Positions 56,756 through 64,000 of a DNA stretch of 64,000 nucleotides are shown one piece after another (within the stretch, counting starts at the first letter, position 1; each line of letters opens with the position of its first letter). Both the position numbers and the translations under genes were made by a program. The notes below the pieces were generated by a model, which was given only the letters and a program-made list of their open reading frames with translations, was not told the origin of the DNA and searched no databases. The stretch is from Azorinus chamasolen. Its lineage: Eukaryota > Mollusca > Bivalvia > Cardiida > Solecurtidae. The DNA lies in NCBI GenBank assembly GCA_963576725.1, contig OY755237.1:59883873-59947872 (forward strand), given 5' to 3'.

Positions 56756-56924
56756 CTTCATCTTCTGACCGGGGCATAGGTGACTTTAACACACTGGTCA
56801 ATTGTTGATGGATCAGCCAGGAAAATGGCATTTGACATGCAAACATCTGACCATCACAGCCTGTGGTCATGACAATAACCTCTGGAAGGTCACTCTGTCT
56901 GTTTGGAGACTGCAAATCCGAGAC
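56756..56924 (-). CDS. Possible host-gene exon, unrecognised
   Basis: On the - strand: acceptor TTTAGATTTGTTGCAG, then 169 nt ending at donor GAAG|GTATGC (56755). The frame enters in phase 0 and leaves in phase 1. It reads VSDLQSPNRQSDLPEVIVMT, TGCDGQMFACQMPFSWLIHQ and QLTSVLKSPMPRSEDE. Both splice signals are good, and the protein-like composition contrasts with the AT-rich minisatellite beside it. I do not recognise the family. Same strand as the candidates at 46.9 and 23.2 kb. The phases do not allow a direct join to the 46.9-kb piece, so an unseen exon would lie between. Confidence 0.5.
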
Positions 56925-56956
56925 CTGCAACAAATCTAAATATGCAGTTACTTTAT

Positions 56957-56993
56957 CTTGCATGTGGCTTTGCCTGCTTGACTTTACTACTTT
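56957..56993 (+). mobile_element. Naiad subfamily A tail end upstream of the near-intact copy
   Basis: CTTGCATGTGGCTTTGCCTG-CTTGACTTTACTACTTTT is the last ~38 bp of a subfamily A tail. It is followed after a few bases by the 5' leader of the next copy, giving a head-to-tail junction. Confidence 0.7.
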
Positions 56994-56999
56994 TTCATT

Positions 57000-57421
57000 T
57001 ATAAGCACAATAGTGTTGTTTGTGCAGTGTGGCGGCGATGAAACGTCTCCCCGTACATCCAATCAATATTGTTTTCTTCCTCTTGCAGGGATTGCTCTAC
57101 ATTCAATGTGTTTCCTCATACCTTTACACCGTACTTTGCACTTCATGGTGGCTTCCGTACTCACCGACATATTGTGTGACTATTTTAATTTCCCTTTTAA
57201 GATTTGTGCCCTTTGCGTTTTCTCTAGTGTGACTTTACCTTATTTGTGTTTCTTCTTACTTTTTACCCATTCAATGTTTCACGATTCATTGTTTCATTCA
57301 TATTCTTAGTCTTCTTTATTTTTGTCATAACCTCTGGTATGTTTTATATTATTTTACACCACTTTTCGTTACATACGTATGTCGCTTTTTACAGAAGGGT
57401 GCTACAATTACTACACAAAAT
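57000..57421 (+). promoter_or_regulatory. Naiad 5' leader with splice-acceptor-like tract
   Basis: Homologous to 781-1045 on the other strand. TGTTTTCTTCCTCTTGCAG (57067-57087) is a good 3' splice site and has the counterpart TTGTTATCATTCTCTTGCAG in the other copy. Some Penelope-like elements are known to carry introns. A promoter is presumably in this leader, but I cannot mark one. Confidence 0.45.
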
Positions 57422-57451
57422 ATGAATAGTCTCCCTAAACTCAAAATTAAC

Positions 57452-59411
57452 AAGAAATGTTTGTAAAACATGTATACCCCCCAGGCCCCCTGACCTTTGA
57501 TCTAGTGACCTCAACTATAGAGGTCATCTAGCGGTCATGACTAATCACCACAGCAACTTTGAAGATCCTAAGCCAAACCACTGATCATTTATTGATCTGA
57601 AAACATTTCACATATTAAGGTCATGGTGACCTTGACCTTTGACCTAGTGACCTCAACAACTATAGGGGTCATCTATTGGTCACGACCAACTACCACAGCA
57701 AGTTTGAAGATCCCGAACCAAACCATTGAGCAGTTATTAATTGGAAACCATTTCATCAGTTAAGGTCATGATGACCTTGACCTTTGACCTAGTGACCTCA
57801 AAATTAATAGGGGTCATCTAGTAAGCCAAACCACTGATCATTTATTGATCTGAAAACATTTCACATATTAAGGTCATGGTGACCTTGACCTTTGACCTAG
57901 TGACCTCAACAACTATAGGGGTCATCTATTGGTCAAGACCAACTACCACAGCAAGTTTGAAGATCCCGAACTAAACCATTGAGCAGTTATTAATTGGAAA
58001 CCATTTCATCAGTTAAGGTCATGATGACCTTGACCTTTGACCTAGTGACCTCAAAATTAATAGGGGTCATCTAGTTGTCATGACCAACCACCACAGCAAG
58101 TTTGAAGATCCTAAGCCAAACCCTTGAGCAGTTATTGATCGCAAACCATTTCACCAGTTAAGGTCATGGTGACCTTGACCTTTGACCTAGTGACCTCAAA
58201 AATAATAGGGGTTATCTATTGGTCATGACCAACCACCACAGCAAGTTTGAAGATCCTAAGCCAAACCCTTGAGCAGTTATTGATCGCAAACCATTTCACC
58301 AGTTAAGGTCATGGTGACCTTGACCTTTGACATAGTGACCTAAAAAACAATAGGGCTCATCTAGTTGTCATGACCAACCACCTAAGCAAATTTGAAGATC
58401 CTAAGCCAAACACTTGAGCAGTTATTGATAAGAAACCATTTTACAAGTTAAGGTCATGGTGACCTTGACCTTTGACCTAGTGACCTCAAATACAATAGGG
58501 GTCATCCAGTTGTCATAACCAACTACCGCAGCAAGTTTGAAGATTCTAAGCCAAACCCTTGAGCAGTTATTGATCGGAAACCATTTGACCAGTTAAGAGC
58601 ATGGTGACCTTGACCTTTGACCTAGTGACCTAAAAAACAATAGGAGTCATCTAGTGGTCATTACCAACCACCACAGCAAATTTGAAGATCCTAGGCCAAA
58701 CCCTTGAGCAGTTATTGATCGCAAACCATTTCACCCTTTAAGGTCATGGTGACCTTGACCTTTGACCTAGTGACCTAAAAAACAATAGGACTCATCTAGT
58801 TGTCATGACCAACCACCTAAGCAAATTTGAAGATCCTAAGCCAAACCCTTGAGCAGTTATGGATCAGAAACTATTTTACCAGTTAAGGTCATGGTGACCT
58901 TGACCTTTGACCTAGTGACATCAAAATCAATAGGGGTCATCCAGTGGTCATGTCCAACTACTACAGCAAGTTTGAAGATTCTAAGCTAAACCCTTGAGCA
59001 GTTATTGATCGGAAACCATTTAACTATTTAAGGTCATGGTGACCTTGACCTTTGACCTAGTGACCTCAAAATCAATAGGGGTCATCAAATGGTCATGACC
59101 AACCACCACGGCAAGTTTGAAGATCCCAAGCCAAACCCTTGAGCAGTTATTGATGGGAAACTATTTCACCATTTTAGGTCATGGTGACCTTGACCTTTGA
59201 CCTAGTGACCTCAAAAACAATAGGGATCATCTACTTGTCATGACCAACCACCACAGCAAGTTTGAAGATTCTAGGCCAAGTCGTTTATTAGTTATCATTC
59301 GGAAACCATCGATCTACCGACCGACCGACCGACCGACCGACCGACCGACAGACCGACCGACCGACATGTGCAAAGCAATATACCCCAATTTTTTCAAAAG
59401 GGGGGTATAAT
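57452..59411 (+). mobile_element. Tandem-repeat element (about 12 units of ~145 bp) interrupting the Naiad ORF
   Basis: Starts AAGAAATGTTTGTAAAACAT, GTATACCCCCCAGG; ends CCGACCGACCGACC microsatellite (59316-59366), then GCAATATACCCC-AATTTTTTC-AAAAGGGGGGTATA, a terminal hairpin. Unit words: TAAGGTCATGGTGACCTTGA, CCTTTGACCTAGTGACCTCA, AATAGGGGTCATCTA, GACCAACCACCACAGCAAGT, TTGAGCAGTTATTGATC. The plan (tandem core, tetranucleotide tract, end hairpin) is that of bivalve Helentron-associated elements. It separates codon 10 from codon 11 of the Naiad frame. No transposition gene. Confidence 0.75.
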
Positions 59412-62400
59412 AACTTAAACTTACACTCTGTGTCTTCCGTTCAGATTCCTCATAACCTGGCTAATTTCCAATCACTACAGCCGTCAGTTTGTATTAAACC
59501 TCTAAAATTGTCTTCTGCTTCATCTTTTCATGTTCCCTCTTCGGCTATTAGTAACATTTTTCATAATGGACCTAAAATCGTTTTGTCTCCTTTAAAGCAA
59601 TCTATCATTCGTTATGGTAAAGTCCATCTAAATTCACATTATTTGAACAAAAGACATAGGGTGTATCCAATAATTACTAAGTGCAATAGTAAGAGGTGTA
59701 TGTGTTGCAATTTCATTTCTACTAGATCAACAATTAAATCTCTTGTTAATGGTAGAGTGTTTAGTGTGAAGATTAATTCTGATTTAGACTGAAACTCATC
59801 TAATATTATATATGTTCTTACATGAAATGCGCCACGTTGTGGCATTCAATATGTAGGTCAGACAGGACGTTCTTTAAAAACTAGGTTTCGTGAACACAGT
59901 TACCATTGCCGGATCAAAAAAGTACGCAATTTTCTTTACCAGCATTTTCGTCATACAGGACATTCTTTCAAATATGTTTCGGTTCAACCAGTAGAACAAA
60001 TTTATTATGATTCTAAAACTACTGGTAGTTTAAAATCTAAAGCTCGTTTTATCACAGAGCTAGACTGGATAAAGAAATTACAAACACCTTTTCCTTTAGG
60101 CCTTAATGATAACATTTTCCAAAGCGGCAACATTTCTAAAGATCCAAGTATCGATATTTTCTCTATATTTTCTATTCGAAAACGTAAAAGTAGATCACAT
60201 GGCAGACGTAGAAATGGTAATATTAAGCGTAAATTACGTCGTAATATGTCTATTCATGATTTACATACTATTCTAAAACAAACTGGTAAACATTCTATGT
60301 TATCTTGTTTATCGTCTTTACCCTTTTCTAGTCTTAAGTCAATAGACGAAGAGGCTGATAAAATCTATATGCGTATAGATCCGTTAATTAATACTGCCTC
60401 ACTTATACAAAGTTACACACAGCATGTTCTTCGTCCACGTATTGATAAAGAATCTGAACATAAAAGACATTTTCTGAAACTTCAGTTCCTAAATAAAGGT
60501 ATCGATTTTATTGATATTCAAAGTATATTTCGTGATAAGAATGTAATCGATGCTATTCCCAAATATTTCATCAACTCTGAATCACCTATCATCTGTTATA
60601 AATATAATAAACCTATTAGAAATGTTATTTTGAACTACAATAAAATTGTCTCTGACTTAAATATTGATGTTAATACCCCTGTTTCTTGAGATTGTAGCAT
60701 TTCTAGCTTTTGCTATAAACCAGTTGGTCATGTCATTACCGGTAATTTTGATATCATTAAGGATAAACGTCTCAGGACCCTCCTAACTAAAGGACCTAAA
60801 TATAGATTACCTTCCCTTATTGATTTTGACGCTTGTCGAACTCATATTGCGGAAGCTATTCAAGATTTCTGCATCAAATGGTGTCGACGAGAACATGCTG
60901 ATGTTAATGCCCTTTCGGATTGGAAGAAATGTATTTTCGATATTATTGATACACGAATAACGTTTTACAAATCAAATAACCATCTTTTACCACCTCGACA
61001 TAGAGTTACATTTCGCTACTTGAAGAAAAACATTTCTAATTTTCATTCAGATTATGTTCTTGTTCCTGCTGACAAGGCATCAAACAATGTAATCATTATT
61101 TGAAGATTGTATTATGTTGATGTTTTAAAGAAGGAGCTAACTGATTCAAAAACTTATATAACAGTTCAAACACCTGAAAAAGATATAGTCTCGGAACATG
61201 TAAAAATGTGCAATGATTTTAAGTCTGGTCCTAACATAAAACAACATAAACTTTCTACTTTGTACTGGATTCCGAAACTACATAAAAACCCTTATAAGTC
61301 GCGTTTTATTGCCAACTCTAGCTGTTGTACCACTACTAAATTATCTATACTTTTGACGTCCTGTCTTACTACGATCAAAGAACATGTTAAACGCTACTGT
61401 GATAAAATATATGAAAATTCTGGTATTAATGTTTTTTGGTCCATAAAAAATTCAAATGATGTTTTAACAAAACTTGAAAATGAACAGTATAACATTTCTT
61501 TACTGAGCTCTTATGATTTCTCTACACTCTATACTACTCTACCTCACCATCTTATAAAGGATAGACTTATTAAATTAATAGAAAAAACCTTTGCCAGAGA
61601 AAACAAAATGTTCATTGCTTGTAATGTTCAACGTTCATTCTTTTCGAATTCAGAAGTTGAACATTACACAATGTGGACTTGCCTTGATGTTTGTAGATCT
61701 CTTACCTTTCTTTTAGATAATATATTTGTGCGTTATGGAGATACCATATATCGTCAAGTTGTTGGTATACCCATGGGTACAAATTGTGCCCCTCTTGTTG
61801 CAGATTTGTTTTTGTATTGCTACGAGAGGGATTTTATGCTTAGCTTAAAACCTGATACACAGACCGATATTGTTAATGCTTTTAATAAAACTTCAAGGTA
61901 TTTAGACGATATTTTGAATTTAGATAATCCTTATTTTGATACTATGGTTTCTTCAATCTACCCAAAAGAACTGTCTTTAAACAAGGCTAATCAATCTGAC
62001 ATTAATGCTTCATTTTTAGATTTGAATCTTTCAATTACAAATGATAAAGTTTCGTCCAAAGTATACGATAAAAGAGAAGATTTTAATTTTAAAATTGTTA
62101 ATTATCCTTTTCTAGATGGGGATGTGCCACGTTCTACATCTTATGGTGTTTATATTTCTCAACTTATTAGGTTTGCCCGAGCCTGTTCTTTGCTTGAAGA
62201 TTTTAACAGACGTAATTTAGTTATAACTGATAAACTTCTTAAGCAAGGTTACAGATATCACAAACTTCGGAAAACTTTTTCTAAATTTTATTATCGAAAT
62301 TTACCTCTCATTAGTAAATATAATTGCAATCTACGGACGTTACTGCGACAAGGCATTTCTCAACCAGCATTTTATGGGGATGTTATCTACAAACTTAGGA

Positions 62401-62573
62401 AAATTCGGGGTCATATCCATTTTCATGATTTGTTTATAAAACGCATTAAAACATTTAAAAAGAAAGGTTATGATCCTATTATATTGCAACACACTGCATG
62501 TTTGGTTATCGACCCTTTTGCAGTCGGTAGCTACGCTTCCCTCTTTGCTTGCGCGATGACAGGCCGAGGGTAG
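59412..62573 (+). CDS. Naiad GIY-YIG endonuclease-reverse transcriptase with four in-frame UGA codons (putative selenoprotein)
   Basis: Codons 1-10 (MNSLPKLKIN) lie at 57422-57451; the rest runs here in one frame to UAG. Numbering the whole protein (~1063 aa): basic N-terminus with KCNSKRCMCC (about 107-116) and UGA at 137 (59790). GIY-YIG follows: IIYVLT-UGA(148, 59823)-NAPRCGIQYVGQTGR, REH, HTGHSF, then TPFPLGLND and a KRKSRSHGRRRN basic patch. The linker is PVS-UGA(436, 60687)-DC...FCYKPVGHV, the CxC site with the first Cys as UGA. Then NNVIII-UGA(574, 61101)-RLYYVDVL opens the RT. RT has YDFSTLYTTLP (Asp 712), GIPMGTNCAPLVADLF (795 on) and YLDD (840-843). There is no UAA or UAG and no frameshift in 3.16 kb. 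All four UGAs stand at Cys-type positions and three recur in other copies. Inference: UGA is selenocysteine, supported by the hairpin at 62571-62635. Confidence 0.88.
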
Positions 62574-62635
62574 TACTCTATGATGGTATACTCTTAAACT
62601 TGGATGCAGGAGGAGCTTACCAGACTCATGTATTA
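62571..62635 (+). promoter_or_regulatory. SECIS element candidate overlapping the stop codon
   Basis: Helix I pairs UAGUAC (62571-62576, including the UAG stop) with GUAUUA (62630-62635). After a UCU/CUCAU internal loop come AUGA (62580-62583) and GA (62623-62624), the non-Watson-Crick quartet site. Helix II pairs UGGUA with UACCA, then, past a small internal loop, CUCUU with AGGAG. AAA (62596-62598) opens the apical loop, 12 nt after AUGA. These are the spacing and core expected of a eukaryotic SECIS. Five copies in the window carry the fold, one with a re-paired helix. Confidence 0.75.
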
Positions 62636-62878
62636 TTTTTTCCCTGTCGTGCCCTTAACGGCTTACCTGCAGGTGCTCTGACTTCAGCAAAGTCATTGAG
62701 TACATATTTGACGGATTGTCACAGTTATTATGCTATGTTTTACATGTTGTCCTGTGTTCACCGTCATCTATGTTGTGGGTAAGTCCAGCGGGGATACCTT
62801 TATTTACAATATTTGTAAAGCTAGGGTGACTTTGAGAGAAGTGCGAGGCTAGGACGTCCGTAAACCGGTTTAAACCCC

Positions 62879-62914
62879 CAGTGGTGTTTTTGCTGCTGAC
62901 CGTGCCAAGGCGGT
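62879..62914 (+). promoter_or_regulatory. Double hairpin of Naiad tail (subfamily A form)
   Basis: Stem 1 pairs CAGUGGUG (62879-62886) with UGCUGCUG (62891-62898), half by G-U wobble. Stem 2 pairs ACCGU (62899-62903) with GCGGU (62910-62914) around GCCAAG. It directly follows the conserved TAAACCGGTTTAAACC block. Wobble pairing suggests it acts as RNA. Confidence 0.6.
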
Positions 62915-63032
62915 ACTCTCTTTGTCACCCTTCCTTTTGTTTGCCTTGCGTCTTTGTGCTTGTGGTTTGTTCATGTTGTGGAACGTTTGTCCCTGGTTCT
63001 TGTGTCTCTTTTGGTGTTTTCTGTGTTCATTT

Positions 63033-63087
63033 CGTGTGTGTCTGTGTGCGTTTGGGTGTGTGGTTGTGTGTGTGTGTGTGTGTGTCA
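63033..63087 (+). repeat. GT microsatellite in Naiad tail
   Basis: Imperfect GTGTGTCTGTGTGCGTTTGG and (GT)n. Shorter than at 2409-2485 in the homologous place. Confidence 0.9.
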
Positions 63088-63284
63088 TGCTGTCTATCGG
63101 TGTTTTGGTGGTGGTTGCGTCTTGCATGTGGCTTTGCCTGCTTGACTTTACTACTTTTCCAATGATATAGAATATGCTGTTATGGTACAGTCAAATACCA
63201 TCGAACAGTCCATAAATTCCCATAAAGTTTGTAGACATTCATTTAACCGTGAAGTGAAGGTGACGCATCTTTGGACCAAGGGAT

Positions 63285-64000
63285 TAAATTAAAAAAATCG
63301 TAAGAGTTCAGTATCTCGTATGTCCTCTATTACTAGCGATATCAGCCAAACATCGGCGTCTGATGCTATTTGTGAGATTCTAAAGACCTGGTTAGGTAGT
63401 TGTAGCTATTCTTCATTAAGTGCTCGGTCCAAATCCCTGACGTTATGTACTTCAGGTCGTTCACGGTCTTTGCGTCCCAGATAATCCCAAATATGTTCTA
63501 TTGGTGAAAGATCTGGAAATCTAGCTGGCCATTCGAGTGTCTCGATATTGTTTTCCCTGAGAACATTGTGTGAGCCTCGCGGTGTGAGATCTAGCATTGT
63601 CTTGCTGAAAAACGTCGGCGTTTCCGTTCTTAAGGTACGGAACGATGAGTGAGTGAGTTGGGTTTTACGTCCAACCAACATTATTTCAGTATTTGCAGAC
63701 GGCAGTCGCATGAGACAAGTTATAGTGCTGCCTCACTGGAATACTCCTGCCGCAGGTACATGGCAAGGGAACCCCACCCAGTCACATTATCCTGACACCG
63801 GGCCGACCAGTCCTAGAACTACACCTTTATTGTCGAGCGTAGACAAGGGAGCTACTAGTATCAACTTTTAATGACATGACATGAACGATGACATGAATTC
63901 CAATTTCGTTGCAATATCGGACAGCATTCAGGTTTCCAGCAACTGTCACAAGGTCAGTTTTACCACTGTATGAAATCCCCCCATACCATCACGCTACCGC
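63285..64000 (-). pseudogene. Tc1-like transposase relic (runs off window edge)
   Basis: On the - strand from the window end: GSVMVWGGFHTVVKLTLVTV, AGNLNAVRYCNEIG, then an insertion (63649-63884). After it are IVPYLKNGNADVFQQDNARS, HTARLTQ, a frameshift, VLRENNIETLEWPARFPDLS and PIEHIWDYLGRKDRER. This is the catalytic half of a Tc1-like DDE transposase: QQDNARSHTA holds the second Asp, and PDLSPIEHIWD the third acidic residue. A stop follows ALNEE (63404-63406 region). Damaged by the insertion and at least one frameshift. Confidence 0.82.
63649..63884 (+). mobile_element. SINE-like insertion with 7-bp target duplication
   Basis: ACGATGA flanks it at 63642-63648 and 63885-63891. It starts GTGAGTGAGTTGGGTTTTAC and ends with CTTTTAATGACATGACATGA. 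About 236 bp, no ORF, no obvious box A/B. A fragment is at 53243-53318. GAGTGAGTTxxGTTTTACG elements are common in molluscs; that placement is from memory. Confidence 0.6.

Larger units (their letters stand above)
57000..63162 (+). mobile_element. Near-intact Naiad retroelement (N-terminal GIY-YIG, C-terminal RT), interrupted once
   Basis: 5' leader 57000-57421, ATG at 57422, insertion 57452-59411, coding 59412-62573, tail to 63162. Without the insertion it is about 4.2 kb with one ORF of about 1063 codons. The nuclease-before-RT order, the linker with a CxC-type motif, and tandem junctions with other copies identify the N-terminal-EN+ Penelope-like clade (Naiad). It encodes everything the family is known to need. 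Autonomy is lost only through the insertion near the start codon, unless an internal start serves. Confidence 0.88.

Overview
This window is eukaryotic and looks like bivalve mollusc nuclear DNA, almost all of it transposable elements and their debris. It is AT-rich, has no operon-like gene packing, and carries long GT, CT, ACGG and CCGA tracts. It holds Penelope-like retroelements with an N-terminal GIY-YIG nuclease (Naiad type), DIRS-like elements, a truncated LINE, Tc1 and mariner relics, and tandem-repeat elements of the pearl/DTC84/Helentron-associated kind described in bivalves. A Naiad ORF carrying selenocysteine codons is reported from clams (N-terminal-EN+ Penelope-like element literature), so a clam-like bivalve is the best guess. 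No species is claimed.

The central object is a nearly intact Naiad on the + strand at about 57.0-63.16 kb. Its reading frame is one uninterrupted frame from 59412 to a UAG at 62571-62573, apart from four in-frame UGA codons and no UAA or UAG. Its ATG and first ten codons (57422-57451) are cut off by a 1.96-kb tandem-repeat element. Three UGA sites recur at the same positions in other degraded copies in this window, and the fourth is a Cys codon (UGU) in the copy at 1-780. A hairpin with the eukaryotic SECIS core (AUGA, 12-nt helix arm, AAA, then GA) begins at the stop codon and recurs in at least four other copies. One of these is a divergent subfamily in which the helix sequence changed but the core and the pairing did not. 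A second, two-hairpin RNA structure in the 3' tail also shows compensatory changes across three subfamilies.

Layout: 0-2.5 kb, Naiad 5' half (-) and a Naiad tail (+). 3.17-15.73 kb, a giant imperfect palindrome (about 4-kb arms around a 1.27-kb spacer), with later insertions in single arms. 16.1-17.7 kb, a divergent Naiad (-). 18-22 kb, microsatellites, a mariner relic and an 86-bp satellite. 23.7-25.06 kb, Naiad pieces. 25.1-32.7 kb, DIRS relics and a second long inverted repeat. 32.8-46.4 kb, a nested Naiad cluster with tandem and inverted junctions, invaded by tandem-repeat elements. 47.5-54.1 kb, a DIRS element with inverted termini and a nested tandem-repeat element. 54-57 kb, Naiad tails and a minisatellite. 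57-63.2 kb, the near-intact Naiad. 63.3-64 kb, a Tc1 relic.

Three short stretches on the - strand (23.2, 46.9 and 56.8 kb) look like exons of an unrecognised host gene, so much of this DNA may be intronic. Coordinates of element ends are by-eye estimates, good to a few to some tens of bases unless a duplication or codon is given.
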